From positions 62,001 to 126,000 of the forward strand of contig NZ_BMML01000010.1 of assembly GCF_014645815.1 (NCBI RefSeq): a stretch of DNA of 64,000 bases. Direction: 5' to 3'. The translations under genes and the position numbers were made by a program. The notes under the pieces were generated by a model. The model saw only the letters and a list, made by a program, of their open reading frames with translations, was not told the DNA's origin and made no database searches. Of the stretch, positions 36,228 to 44,333 are shown piece by piece (positions within the stretch are counted from its first letter, which is position 1; the number at the start of each line of letters is the position of its first letter). This stretch comes from Streptomyces fuscichromogenes (GTDB lineage Bacteria > Actinomycetota > Actinomycetes > Streptomycetales > Streptomycetaceae).

Positions 36228-37064
36228 TCAGAAGGACGGGATGACCGAGCCCTGGTACTTGTCCTCGATGAACTTCTTCACCTCGGGCGAGGTGAGGAGC
36301 TTGGCGAGCTTCTTCACCCGCGGGTCCTTCTCGTTGCCCTTCTTCACCGCGAGGAAGTTGCCGTACGGGCTGTTCTTCGCGGACTCCAGGACGAGGGCGT
36401 CCTTCGCGGGCTTGATGCCGGCCGAGATGGCGTAGTTGCCGTTGATCACCGCGGCGTCCACGTCGTCCAGGGAGCGCGCGGTCTGGGCCGCCTCGACCTC
36501 CTTGAACCGGAGGTTCTTGGGGTTCTTGGCGATGTCCTGCGGGGTCGCCTCGCTGCCGGCGTCGGCCTTGAGGGTGATGAGCCCGTTGGCGGCGAGCAGC
36601 TTGAGGGCGCGGGCCTCGTTCACGGCGTCGTTGGGGACGGCGACCGTCGCGCCGCTCTTCAGCGCGTCGACGCTCTTGACCTTGTGGGAGTAGAGACCGA
36701 GCGGCTCCAGGTGCACCGTGACGACGGGCACGATGTGGGTGCCGCGCTTCTTGTTGAAGTCGTCGAGGTACGGCTTGTTCTGGAAGTAGTTGGCGTCCAC
36801 CGAGCCGTCCTCGGTCGCCGTGTTCGGCGTGATGTAGTCGGTGAACTCCTTGACCTCCAGGTCGAGTCCGGCCTTCTTCGCCAGGTTGTCCTTGATGTAG
36901 TCGAGGATCTCGGCGTGCGGGGTCGGGCTCGCGGCGACGACCAGCGGTCCGCTGTAGTCGGAGGAGCCGGAGGCGGAGTCCTTGTCCGAGCCGCAGGCGG
37001 TGAGCCCGAAGGTGAGGGCTCCGGCGGCGAGGACAGCGGCGGTGAGCTTTACGGTGTTACGCAC
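36228..37064 (-). CDS. metQ: methionine-binding lipoprotein MetQ (NlpA family)
   Basis: A 278-residue lipoprotein with a Sec signal and the lipobox GLTAC (Cys24). PLVVAASPTPHAEILDYIKDNL, FTDYITPNTATEDGSVDANYFQ and VAVPNDAVNEARALKLL are standard NlpA/MetQ landmarks for binding methionine (or its oxidised forms) outside the membrane. It is the last gene of metN-metI-metQ, 70 bases after metI, and is followed by a hairpin terminator. Confidence 0.92.
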   Translation of the reverse strand: MRNTVKLTAAVLAAGALTFGLTACGSDKDSASGSSDYSGPLVVAASPTPHAEILDYIKDNLAKKAGLDLEVKEFTDYITPNTATEDGSVDANYFQNKPYLDDFNKKRGTHIVPVVTVHLEPLGLYSHKVKSVDALKSGATVAVPNDAVNEARALKLLAANGLITLKADAGSEATPQDIAKNPKNLRFKEVEAAQTARSLDDVDAAVINGNYAISAGIKPAKDALVLESAKNSPYGNFLAVKKGNEKDPRVKKLAKLLTSPEVKKFIEDKYQGSVIPSF

Positions 37065-37134
37065 GAAAAGTGCCTTTCCTTAAGGGTGGAGCGACCCCGC
37101 GGTGGGTGGTGCGGGGAGTTCTGGGGAGGGTGGC

Positions 37135-37860
37135 TCAGACGGTGTCGCTCGTCGCGGCGGACGCCTTGAGCAGCCGCAGCTTGGGGACCGGGCCGGAGTG
37201 GCCGCCACGGCGGTGCAGCGTGCGGGCCGCGTAGTCGCCGGCGAACTGGATGAGCGAGATGACGACCGCGAGGATGGCGACCGTGATCCACATCAGCTCG
37301 GTCTCGAACCGCTGGTAGCCGTAGCGGATGGCGATGTCGCCGAGTCCGCCGGCGCCGACCGTGCCGGCCATGGCGGAGTAGCCGATGAGCGCGACGATCG
37401 TGGTCGTGGTGGAGGAGATGAGCGAGGGCAGCGACTCGGGTACGAGAACCTTGCGGACGACGGTCCAGGTGTTGCCGCCCATCGACTGCACGGCCTCGAC
37501 CAGCCCGCCGTCCACTTCGCGGACAGCCGTCTCGACCAGGCGGGCGAAGAAGGGAATGGCGCCGATCGCGAGCGGCACGATGGCGGCCTCGCGGCCGATG
37601 GTGGTCCCGGTGATCCAGCGGGTGAAGTTCATCAGCGCGACCATCAGGATGATGAAGGGCATCGAGCGGGCGATGTTCACGATCTGCCCGATGACCTTGT
37701 TGGCCAGCACGTTCTGGAGCAGGCCGCCCCGGTCGGTGAGGACCAGCAGGACACCGAGCGGAAGGCCGCCGAGGACGGCGATCAGCGTGGACCAGCCGAC
37801 CATGTAGAGCGTGTCCCAACACGCCTGGGACAGCAGCGGCTGCATCTCGGACCAGGTCAC
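37135..37860 (-). CDS. metI: methionine ABC transporter permease MetI
   Basis: A 241-residue membrane protein with five spans. MPFIILMVALMNFTRWITGT and the EAA-type coupling loop VREVDGGLVEAVQSMGGNTWTVVRKVLVPESLPSLIS are typical for MetI. The start is a GTG at 37860 overlapping the TGA of metN (GTGA), so the two are translationally coupled. The C-terminal tail is basic and unusually long, ending SAATSDTV. Confidence 0.92.
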   Translation of the reverse strand: MTWSEMQPLLSQACWDTLYMVGWSTLIAVLGGLPLGVLLVLTDRGGLLQNVLANKVIGQIVNIARSMPFIILMVALMNFTRWITGTTIGREAAIVPLAIGAIPFFARLVETAVREVDGGLVEAVQSMGGNTWTVVRKVLVPESLPSLISSTTTTIVALIGYSAMAGTVGAGGLGDIAIRYGYQRFETELMWITVAILAVVISLIQFAGDYAARTLHRRGGHSGPVPKLRLLKASAATSDTV

Positions 37861-38891
37861 CGGGCACCGTCCTTCACCAGCAGGGCCTCCCGGCCCAGTA
37901 CGTCGATCTGGAGGCCCTGCTCGCGCAGGAAGCCGATGGGCACCACGTTGTCCTCGTAGCGGCCGGGCAGTTCGATGCGCATCCGGCCGATCTGGAGGCC
38001 GCCGACGGTGTCGATGGCGGCGCCGAGGATCGATATGTCGATGTTGTAGGTGCGGGAGAGCTGCGAGATGACCGGCTGGGTGGCGGACTCGCCGTGGAAG
38101 GTGACGTCGAGGACGGTACGGTCGTCGCCGGAGGCCTCGCCGCCGACCGGGAAGAGCGCGGCGGCCAGTGCGGAGCCCGGGGTCGCGAGCAGCTCGCTGA
38201 CGGTGCCGTGTTCGACGATCCGCCCCTGCTCCATCAGCGCGGCCGAGTCGCAGATCGTCTTCACGACGTCCATCTCGTGCGTGATGAGCAGCACGGTCAG
38301 GCCCAGCTGCCGGTTCAGGTCGCGCAGCAGCTGGAGGATGGAGCGGGTGGTCTCCGGGTCGAGGGCGCTGGTGGCCTCGTCGGAGAGCAGCACCCTGGGG
38401 TCGCCGGCGAGGGCGCGGGCGATGCCGACGCGCTGCTTCTGACCGCCGGAGAGCTGGGCCGGGTAGGCCTTCGCCTTGTCGGCGAGCCCGACCAGGTCGA
38501 GCAGCTCAACTGCCTTGCGGGAACGTTCCTTCCCCGACTTTCCGAGGATTTCCAGCGGCAGCTCGACATTGTCCTGGACGGTCCGGGAGGACAGCAGGTT
38601 GAAGTGCTGGAAGACCATGCCGATCCGGCTGCGCGCCTGCCGCAGTTCCCGGCCGGCCCGGGATCCGCGCCCGGCGAGGGCGGTGAGGTCCCGGCCGTCG
38701 ACGGTCACGGTGCCGGCGGTGGGGCGCTCCAGCAGGTTGACGCAGCGGATGAGCGAGGACTTGCCGGCGCCGGACTGGCCGATGACGCCGTACACCTCGC
38801 CTTCGCGGACATGGAGATCGACGCCGTCGAGGGCGGTGACCTCTCGGCCGCGCGAGCGGTAGACCTTGGTCAGGCCCGTTGTGGTGATCAC
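37857..38891 (-). CDS. metN: methionine ABC transporter ATP-binding protein MetN
   Basis: A 344-residue ATPase: Walker A GQSGAGKSS, Q-loop MVFQHFNLL, signature LSGGQKQRVGIARAL, Walker B VLLSDEATSALD and H-loop LLITHEMD. The C-terminal NIL (ACT-like) domain (about 265-340, TYNIDISILGAAIDTVGGLQIGRMRIEL) binds methionine for trans-inhibition of transport. GTG 38891 was chosen. A GTG at 38906 would add five residues. It heads the operon, with a Cys/Met-rich leader peptide about 220 bases upstream. Confidence 0.92.
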   Translation of the reverse strand: MITTTGLTKVYRSRGREVTALDGVDLHVREGEVYGVIGQSGAGKSSLIRCVNLLERPTAGTVTVDGRDLTALAGRGSRAGRELRQARSRIGMVFQHFNLLSSRTVQDNVELPLEILGKSGKERSRKAVELLDLVGLADKAKAYPAQLSGGQKQRVGIARALAGDPRVLLSDEATSALDPETTRSILQLLRDLNRQLGLTVLLITHEMDVVKTICDSAALMEQGRIVEHGTVSELLATPGSALAAALFPVGGEASGDDRTVLDVTFHGESATQPVISQLSRTYNIDISILGAAIDTVGGLQIGRMRIELPGRYEDNVVPIGFLREQGLQIDVLGREALLVKDGAR

Positions 38892-39109
38892 GTGGGTTTC
38901 CGTCACTGTCGAGTGCGCGGGCGTGGGTGTGCCCGGGCGCACGGGTGCGTTCGTTCAGGGACGCGGCACGGTTCTCGCAAGGGCGCTGAACCGGGGAGAA
39001 CATGTGCGCGGGGGGGGCGGCTTGCGTCACGCACGCGCGTCGTCGCGCCGTACGGACATGCCACCGGTCTCGCTTCGGGGCGCGAGCTCTGGGGTGGTGC
39101 GGGGGCCCT
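38892..39109 (-). promoter_or_regulatory. leader region between the leader peptide and metN
   Basis: A 218-base transcribed leader with several possible hairpins, including CTCGC...GCGAG around 39074-39091 nested in CCACC...GGTGG, and a GC-rich C-tract. Its place behind a Cys/Met-rich leader peptide suggests attenuation control. No S-box (SAM riboswitch) consensus was seen. Confidence 0.4.
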
Positions 39110-39196
39110 CTAGAAGGCGCACATTCGACACATACAACGAGCACCGGGCGTCATGGTCGCCTCGGTCGCAGGGGTGCGGTCGCTCGTCGTGGTCAT
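39110..39196 (-). CDS. Cys/Met-rich leader peptide upstream of metNIQ
   Basis: A 28-residue open frame ending GARCMCRMCAF, so its last eight codons include three Cys and two Met. ATG 39196 opens it. A second in-frame ATG at 39154 would give a 14-residue peptide. A TTTACT element lies about six bases before the first ATG, suggesting leaderless translation. Such a composition before a methionine transporter is what a ribosome-mediated attenuator sensing Met or Cys charging would look like. Confidence 0.55.
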   Translation of the reverse strand: MTTTSDRTPATEATMTPGARCMCRMCAF

Positions 39197-39268
39197 GCGA
39201 TCAGTAAACCAGACCTACGGTCCTGACAGGCCGCCGCTGTCCGCATGCCGGACAGCGGCGGACACCTT

Positions 39269-39916
39269 TCAGCCGCGGGTCGATATCTGGACGCCGCGGT
39301 CGGTGACCAGCGCGGACAAGGCCGAGAGGTCCTTCACCACGAGGTCCGCGTCCAGCTCGTGGGCCTGGTGGGTTGTGGCCAACGCCACGGTGGTCATGCC
39401 GGCCGCACGGCCCGCCTGGAGCCCGGCGGGGGCGTCCTCGAAGACCACGCAGTGCGCCGGATCGACGCCCAGCTGCCGGGCGGCGAGGAGGTAGGGCTCG
39501 GGGTCGGGCTTGCCGCGGGTGATGTCGTCGGCGCACACCAGCGTCTTCGGCCGGATCCCGACCGCTTCCAGGCGGGCCTCGGCGAGGCGGCGGGTGGCGG
39601 AGGTGACGACGGCCCAGCGGTCGGCGGGCAGGGCGGCGAGGAAGGCGGCGGTGCCGGGGAGCAGGTGGACGCCGTCGTCGGGGACGTCCTCCACCTCCAG
39701 CTGCTCGACCCGGGCGACCGCCGCCGGCACCAGGGCCGCCGGAAGCAGATCGGCGACGATGTCCGCGGCGGGCCGTCCGTGCAGTTCGACTCGGGCGAAC
39801 TCCTCGGTGACGCCGTACTCCGCCGCCCAGAGGGTCCAGCAGCGCTCGACGGATTCGAGGGAGGAGACCAGGGTGCCGTCATTGTCGAACAGAAGGGCTT
39901 GTGCGTGGATCGTCAT
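39269..39916 (-). CDS. HAD-IA family phosphatase (sugar-phosphatase-like)
   Basis: A 215-residue haloacid dehalogenase-fold hydrolase. Motif I is LLFDNDGTLV (Asp11 nucleophile, Asp13), motif II lies in VVTSATRR, and motifs III/IV are GKPDPEPYLLAARQLG and CVVFEDAPAGLQAG. The helical cap between residues 15 and 85 is of the beta-phosphoglucomutase/sugar phosphatase type. The probable activity is dephosphorylation of a small sugar phosphate. Asn replaces the more usual Leu/Met between the two aspartates. It is divergent from two small membrane genes. Confidence 0.9.
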   Translation of the reverse strand: MTIHAQALLFDNDGTLVSSLESVERCWTLWAAEYGVTEEFARVELHGRPAADIVADLLPAALVPAAVARVEQLEVEDVPDDGVHLLPGTAAFLAALPADRWAVVTSATRRLAEARLEAVGIRPKTLVCADDITRGKPDPEPYLLAARQLGVDPAHCVVFEDAPAGLQAGRAAGMTTVALATTHQAHELDADLVVKDLSALSALVTDRGVQISTRG

Positions 39917-39985
39917 GGTCTGGACCCTACGGTGTACGGCAGGGGCGACGGCGTCGGGCCGTTTCGGCCGTAATAAGGTCGCCGC

Positions 39986-40345
39986 ATGCTCAATGCCCTG
40001 CTGCTGGTGACCGGAGTCGCCGCGCTGCTGCTCGCCGCGTGGTGCGGCTGGGCCGCGTACCGGGACCAGCCGACGAAGGACTGGCACTTCATCGGGATGG
40101 CCGTGGTGTCGGTGCTGGCGTTGATCCAGCTGATCGCCGGGATCGTGCTGCTGGCGCGGGGCGAGAAGCCGGACCAGGGGACGACGATCTTCGTCGCCTA
40201 TCTGCTGGGGGCGTTCGCGTGCGTCCCGGCCGCGGGGTTCATGTCGCTCGCCGAGCGCACGCGGTGGGGTTCCGTGACGGTCGCCGCGGGCGGTGTGGTG
40301 CTGGCCGTGCTGGAGGTGCGGCTCTATGACATCTGGGGAGGGTGA
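39986..40345 (+). CDS. small four-span membrane protein (pair member 1)
   Basis: A 119-residue hydrophobic protein with four transmembrane helices (ALLLVTGVAALLLAAWCGW, FIGMAVVSVLALIQLIAGIVLL, IFVAYLLGAFACVPAAGFMS, GSVTVAAGGVVLAVLEVRLY). No enzymatic motif. The next gene starts one base after its stop and encodes another four-span protein, so the two may form a complex. Function is unknown. Confidence 0.75.
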   Translation: MLNALLLVTGVAALLLAAWCGWAAYRDQPTKDWHFIGMAVVSVLALIQLIAGIVLLARGEKPDQGTTIFVAYLLGAFACVPAAGFMSLAERTRWGSVTVAAGGVVLAVLEVRLYDIWGG

Positions 40346-40346
40346 G

Positions 40347-40766
40347 ATGACGGCCGTGGAAGAAAGGCCGAAGCGGCTGACCAGTGGGCCGGGGACGCTG
40401 CTGGTGTGGTTCTACGGCGTGATGGTCGTCGGGGCGGTGTCGCGGTCCGCGTACCAGATCGCGACGGAGTTCGACCGGGCGCCGCTCGCGTACTCGCTGT
40501 CGGCGGTGGCGGGGGTGGTGTACGCGTTCATCACGTACACGCTGGTGCGGGGCGGTGAGACCGCGCGCAGGGTGGCGCAGGTGTGCTGCGCCGCCGAGCT
40601 CGCCGGGGTGCTGATCGTGGGTACGTGGACCCTCGTGGACTCTTCCGCGTTCCCGGACGCGACCGTGTGGTCGGACTACGGGATGGGGTACGTGTTCATC
40701 CCTGTGCTGCTGCCGGTTTCCGCGTTGTACTGGTTGCGGAAGGGTGCCAAGGGGGCAGCCTCTTGA
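40347..40766 (+). CDS. small four-span membrane protein (pair member 2)
   Basis: A 139-residue membrane protein with helices around residues 20-38, 48-66, 75-97 and 110-130. The ribosome site GGGAGGGTGAG straddles the previous stop codon, which couples the two genes. The C-terminus is basic (LRKGAKGAAS), placing it inside. Its family resembles small integral membrane proteins of the Streptomyces core genome. No role can be assigned. Confidence 0.75.
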   Translation: MTAVEERPKRLTSGPGTLLVWFYGVMVVGAVSRSAYQIATEFDRAPLAYSLSAVAGVVYAFITYTLVRGGETARRVAQVCCAAELAGVLIVGTWTLVDSSAFPDATVWSDYGMGYVFIPVLLPVSALYWLRKGAKGAAS

Positions 40767-40796
40767 GGAACGTGCGCGGCTGACGGTGCGTTGTGG

Positions 40797-40832
40797 CTGG
40801 TCGCGCAGTTCCCCGCGCCCCTTGCGGGGCGC
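40797..40832 (+). repeat. dispersed intergenic repeat, copy 2
   Basis: CTGGTCGCGCAGTTCCCCGC continues into a GCGCCCC-TTGC-GGGGCGC hairpin. It lies in the 88-base gap between convergent genes and may act as a bidirectional terminator. Confidence 0.8.
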
Positions 40833-40854
40833 TTCGGCAGGGGGCGTTGAAAAG

Positions 40855-41352
40855 CTAGGCCGTTGTCGCGTACGTACTGGCCGGCTTTTCCAGGACGATC
40901 ATCGGGACGCCGTCGGCGCCCTTTGACGTGCCTACCGTTTCGTAGCCGACCCGGCGGTAGAGGCGGAGGTTGCCCTCGCTGCGGTGGCCGGTGAAGAGAC
41001 GGAACTTCTTGGCGCCGCGCTGTTCGGCCAGGGCCTCCTCGGCCGCGCGGAGCAGCCTCGCGCCGATGCCGTGGCCCTGGAGGCGGGGGTGGACGCAGAG
41101 CTTGCCGATGGCGGCGGCGCCGTCCTCGGTGACCGAGCCGCGGACCGAGCCGACGACCTCCTCGCCGAGGCGGGCGACGAAGACGCAGTCGGCGGCGAGC
41201 TCCTGGCGGACCGAGTCGAGGCTCTGGACGAGCGGGTCGATGCGGTAGTTGCCGTACAGCGCCGCTTCGCTCTGGAAGCACAGGTACTGGAGCCTGAAGA
41301 TCTGCTCTGCATCCTGCTCGGTCGCCACCGAGATGGTCACGCTCATGCCCAT
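40855..41352 (-). CDS. GNAT N-acetyltransferase
   Basis: A 165-residue acetyltransferase. VTISVATEQDAEQIFRLQYLCF opens the fold. IGKLCVHPRLQGHGIGARLLRAAEEAL contains the acetyl-CoA pyrophosphate loop (QGHGIG), and LFTGHRSEGNLRLYRRVGYE is the closing strand-helix typical of GNATs. Substrate unknown. ATG 41352 was chosen over ATG 41346 because GGGAGG lies about nine bases upstream. The 44 bases to the sigma-like gene suggest cotranscription. Confidence 0.85.
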   Translation of the reverse strand: MGMSVTISVATEQDAEQIFRLQYLCFQSEAALYGNYRIDPLVQSLDSVRQELAADCVFVARLGEEVVGSVRGSVTEDGAAAIGKLCVHPRLQGHGIGARLLRAAEEALAEQRGAKKFRLFTGHRSEGNLRLYRRVGYETVGTSKGADGVPMIVLEKPASTYATTA

Positions 41353-41396
41353 GTGCGCACGCCTCCCGCTCACCTGATCACGTGTTGTCCTCACTC

Positions 41397-41903
41397 CTAT
41401 CCCCGCGCTTCGCGGGGCGCAACCTCCGGCGTCAACAATCGGCGCAGACAACCCAGACATCTGGAACGTTCCGGTCCGAGACTGCCTTGTGAGATACCCA
41501 ACTCCCCCGCGATCTCCCGGTATGTCAGGTCCTTCGGGGAGAGCAGGGCCTGGAGGAGACGGGGGCAGCGGCCGGGCAGCCGGGCCACCGCCTCGCGCAG
41601 GGCACGGTGGCGCGCGGTGGTGAGGACGCGCTGTTCGGGGGTGGCGGTGGAGGGGTCGGCCGGGTCGGCGGTGTAGGGGCGTTCCCGGCGGGCGGTGCGT
41701 CGGGTGCGGCGGGACTCGGCGCGCACCGCACGGCGCAGCCAGTCCTCGGGGGCCAGGGGCGGGCCGTGGGTCTCCAGGTGCTCCAGAAGGCGCAGCCACA
41801 CGGTCTGCTCCAGGTCGCGGGGGTCGCTTCCGCAGGCATGCGCCTCCGCGGCGGCCTCCGCGGTGAGCAGCGGACGCAGGGCGGCGACCAGGTCGTTCGT
41901 CAT
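41397..41903 (-). CDS. sigma-70 family (ECF-like) RNA polymerase sigma factor
   Basis: A 168-residue protein with a sigma region-2-like helix (DLEQTVWLRLLEHLETH, then EDWLRRAVRAESRRTRR) and a region-4 helix-turn-helix (LPGRCPRLLQALLSPKDLTYREIAGELGISQGSLGPERSRCLGCLRRLL). Region 2 is short and atypical, and no anti-sigma gene adjoins it. It may direct RNA polymerase to a small regulon. ATG 41903 has no good ribosome site. The downstream GNAT gene follows after 44 bases. Confidence 0.75.
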   Translation of the reverse strand: MTNDLVAALRPLLTAEAAAEAHACGSDPRDLEQTVWLRLLEHLETHGPPLAPEDWLRRAVRAESRRTRRTARRERPYTADPADPSTATPEQRVLTTARHRALREAVARLPGRCPRLLQALLSPKDLTYREIAGELGISQGSLGPERSRCLGCLRRLLTPEVAPREARG

Positions 41904-41916
41904 GTGCGGAACGACG

Positions 41917-41949
41917 CGGCCGCCCCGGCAGAGGTTGCCGGGGCGGCCG
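41917..41949 (-). terminator. terminator of the glycerophosphodiesterase gene
   Basis: A 14-base perfect stem (41917-41930 with 41936-41949, core GCCGCCCCGGCA) and a 5-base loop, located 29 bases beyond the glycerophosphodiesterase stop on the minus strand. Confidence 0.75.
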
Positions 41950-41977
41950 GGAGACACCCCGAACGGGGTGCGGTGGC

Positions 41978-43159
41978 TCAGCCGTTGACGAAGTCGGCGC
42001 GGGCCAGCAGCGCGGTGTCGGCGTTGTCGGTGAAGACGCCGTCGATGCCGGTCTCGAAGTACTTCTGGAACACCGGGAAGACGTTGCCGTAGGCGTCCGG
42101 GTCCGTGCCGTTGCGGTAGGCCGGCGGCAGGAAGGGGTTCTCGTTGCGCATGGTGTAGGGGTGCAGGACCAGGCCCACCTTGTGGGCGTCCGCGACCAGC
42201 GTGCTCGGCGTGGTGAGGTTGCCGCTCGCGTCCTTCGGGATGATCAGGTCGACGGTCGGGCCGATGCCCTGCGCGTAACCGGCGATCTCCCGCAGGCCCT
42301 TCGGGGTGATCAGGTCGGCGACCGTGCGCGGGTCGCCCGTCGCGACGAAGTCGTAGGGCTGGGTGGTCGCGCCGGAGAGCAGGACCACCAGCGGGTTGTC
42401 GACCAGCGTGTTCAGTCGCTGGATGCTGCTCGGCTCGAAGGACTGCAGGATGACCGGCGAGTTCCGCTTGTCCTTGCCGTACTTGCGCAGCAGCTTGGCG
42501 ACCCGCTCCTCAAGGCCGAGGCCCAGGCGGCGGAAGTAGGTGGGGTGCTTGGTCTCGGGGTAGATCCAGACCTGCTTGCCGCGCCTGCGGGTCTGCTCGT
42601 CCTGCCACTTGAGGACTTCCTCGAAGGTGGGGATCTCCCAGCGGCCGTTGTAGAGCGTGTTGTGCGGGCGGTTGGCCGGGATGCGCTCGACCGCGCGCAG
42701 CGTCTTCAGCTCGGCGAGCGTGAAGTCCTCGGTGAACCAGCCGGTGGTGGGCACGCCGTCCAGCGTCTTGGTGGCCCTGCGGTCGGCGAACTCGGGGTGG
42801 TCGGCGACGTTCGTGGTGCCGCCGATCTCCGGCTCGTGGCGGCAGACCAGGTGACCGTCCTTGGTGGGGACGAGGTCGCCGGCCTCGACGACGTCGGCGC
42901 CGAGGTCCAGGGCCAGGTCGTAGGAGCCGAAGGTGTGCTCCGGGCGGTAGCCGCTGGAGCCCCGGTGGCCGATGATCGTCGGCTTCGGCAGGCTCTTCAG
43001 GCCGCCGCCGTGGCCGGCCGGCTTCGCCTCGGCCGCTCTGGCCGCGCCGGGCAGCCCGAGGACCGCGCCGCCCGCGCCGAGCACCGCGGCGCCGAGCAGC
43101 GCCCGCCGTCCGGTCGTGCCGTTCGGCTGTGTCCGCCCGTCCGAGTCGTGCGTGTTCAT
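41978..43159 (-). CDS. Tat-exported glycerophosphodiester phosphodiesterase
   Basis: A 393-residue secreted enzyme. The Tat signal has GRRALLGAAVLGAG and a cleavage-like ARAAEA. The catalytic TIM barrel shows IIGHRGSSGYRPEHT (His65, Arg66, Glu74), VVEAGDLVPTKDGHLVCRHE (Glu92, His108) and GVFTDNAD at the end. It hydrolyses glycerophosphodiesters to glycerol 3-phosphate and an alcohol, releasing phosphate and carbon outside the cell. Length fits the GlpQ-like long form. AGGAGA precedes ATG 43159. It is divergent from the acyltransferase. Confidence 0.9.
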   Translation of the reverse strand: MNTHDSDGRTQPNGTTGRRALLGAAVLGAGGAVLGLPGAARAAEAKPAGHGGGLKSLPKPTIIGHRGSSGYRPEHTFGSYDLALDLGADVVEAGDLVPTKDGHLVCRHEPEIGGTTNVADHPEFADRRATKTLDGVPTTGWFTEDFTLAELKTLRAVERIPANRPHNTLYNGRWEIPTFEEVLKWQDEQTRRRGKQVWIYPETKHPTYFRRLGLGLEERVAKLLRKYGKDKRNSPVILQSFEPSSIQRLNTLVDNPLVVLLSGATTQPYDFVATGDPRTVADLITPKGLREIAGYAQGIGPTVDLIIPKDASGNLTTPSTLVADAHKVGLVLHPYTMRNENPFLPPAYRNGTDPDAYGNVFPVFQKYFETGIDGVFTDNADTALLARADFVNG

Positions 43160-43479
43160 GAGCGCTCTCCTGACCTTCGCCCTTCGATGCCGGCTGATCG
43201 TAGGGCTGCGGACGTGACCGAGGGGAGACCGTCGGCCCAACGGCCGGGTGACGCCGCATGGCTGCTGGACGGCGGGCGACGAGGGTCCGTCGGCGACTTC
43301 CGTCACATCGTCGCGGGCGGGTTACGGCCCGCCCCCGGAATGTCACCGCAGGTAAACCAGCGTCAACAGTACGTAAGACCTCGGTGAACCGGCCGTACTC
43401 GATGTGCGCTTCCCACCGAGCCGCGAGTAATGTCCTCACCTGCACAGACTCATACCGCCCCTCGACATCGGAGGACCCG
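43160..43479. promoter_or_regulatory. divergent promoter region, glycerophosphodiesterase / acyltransferase
   Basis: A 320-base spacer with no gene. TAATGT at 43427-43432 is a plausible -10 for the acyltransferase, and the minus strand has a TTGACG -35-like element near 43352. A CGGGCGGG...CCCGCCC hairpin is at about 43315-43335. No PHO-box-like direct repeats were recognised. Confidence 0.4.
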
Positions 43480-44151
43480 TTGTCCCGCTTCGCGCTCATC
43501 AAGGCAGTGCTCGGACCGATCATGCGCCTGATGTTCCGCCCGCAGGTGGAGGGCGTGGAGCACATCCCGGGGGACGGTCCGGTCATCCTCGCCGGCAACC
43601 ACCTGACGTTCATCGACTCGATGATCCTGCCGCTCGTGAGCAAGCGGCAGGTGTTCTTCATCGGCAAGGACGAGTACGTCACCGGGAAGGGCTTCAAGGG
43701 CCGGCTGATGGCCTGGTTCTTCACCGGCGTCGGCATGATCCCGGTGGACCGGGACGGCGCGAGCGGCGGGGTCGCCGCGCTGATGACCGGCAAGCGGGTC
43801 CTGGACGAGGGCAGGGTCTTCGGGATCTACCCGGAGGGCACGCGCTCCCCCGACGGCCGGCTCTACCGGGGCCGTACCGGCATCGCGCGGCTGACGCTGA
43901 TGACGGGCGCGCCGGTGGTGCCGTTCGCGATGATCGGCACGGACAAGCTGCAGCCGGGCGGCGCGGGCATCCCGCGGCCCGGCAAGGTCACCGTCCGGTT
44001 CGGCGAGGCCATGGAGTTCTCCCGGTACGAGGGGATGGACCGGGACCGCTATGTGCTGCGGGCCGTGACCGACTCGGTGATGGCCGAGGTGATGCGGCTG
44101 TCCGGGCAGGAGTACGTGGACATGTACGCCACGAAGGCGAAGGCCGCCTGA
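43480..44151 (+). CDS. 1-acyl-sn-glycerol-3-phosphate acyltransferase (PlsC-like)
   Basis: A 223-residue membrane-associated acyltransferase. The catalytic HX4D is NHLTFID (His41, Asp46), and the glycerophosphate-binding motif is YPEGTRSPDG (PEGTRS at 118-123). VPFAMIGTDKLQP is the fourth family motif. It transfers an acyl chain to lysophosphatidic acid in phospholipid synthesis. The start is a TTG at 43480, chosen because CGGAGG lies six bases upstream and no ATG/GTG fits. A strong terminator follows at 44202. Confidence 0.88.
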   Translation: MSRFALIKAVLGPIMRLMFRPQVEGVEHIPGDGPVILAGNHLTFIDSMILPLVSKRQVFFIGKDEYVTGKGFKGRLMAWFFTGVGMIPVDRDGASGGVAALMTGKRVLDEGRVFGIYPEGTRSPDGRLYRGRTGIARLTLMTGAPVVPFAMIGTDKLQPGGAGIPRPGKVTVRFGEAMEFSRYEGMDRDRYVLRAVTDSVMAEVMRLSGQEYVDMYATKAKAA

Positions 44152-44201
44152 CGGCGAGGACCGGCTGACGACGAGGACCGGCTGACACTCTTTCGGCGGA
44201 C

Positions 44202-44226
44202 GGGCACGGACCGGTGGTCCGTGCCC
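44202..44226 (+). terminator. terminator of the acyltransferase gene
   Basis: A perfect 11-base stem (GGGCACGGACC / GGTCCGTGCCC) with a GGT loop, followed by TTCTGTCT. Confidence 0.8.
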
Positions 44227-44333
44227 TTCTGTCTGCCATCTGCCGGACATCCGTCCGGCGTCCGCCTGCCGGTGGAATCTGCCCCGACACTTCGGTCATT
44301 CATCCGCATTTACCGGCCATATGAGCAGACAGC

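Noticed and set aside
38892..39109. Possible SAM riboswitch (S-box) before metN
   Set aside because: The conserved S-box stems and loop motifs are absent; the Cys/Met leader peptide is a better explanation of the long leader.
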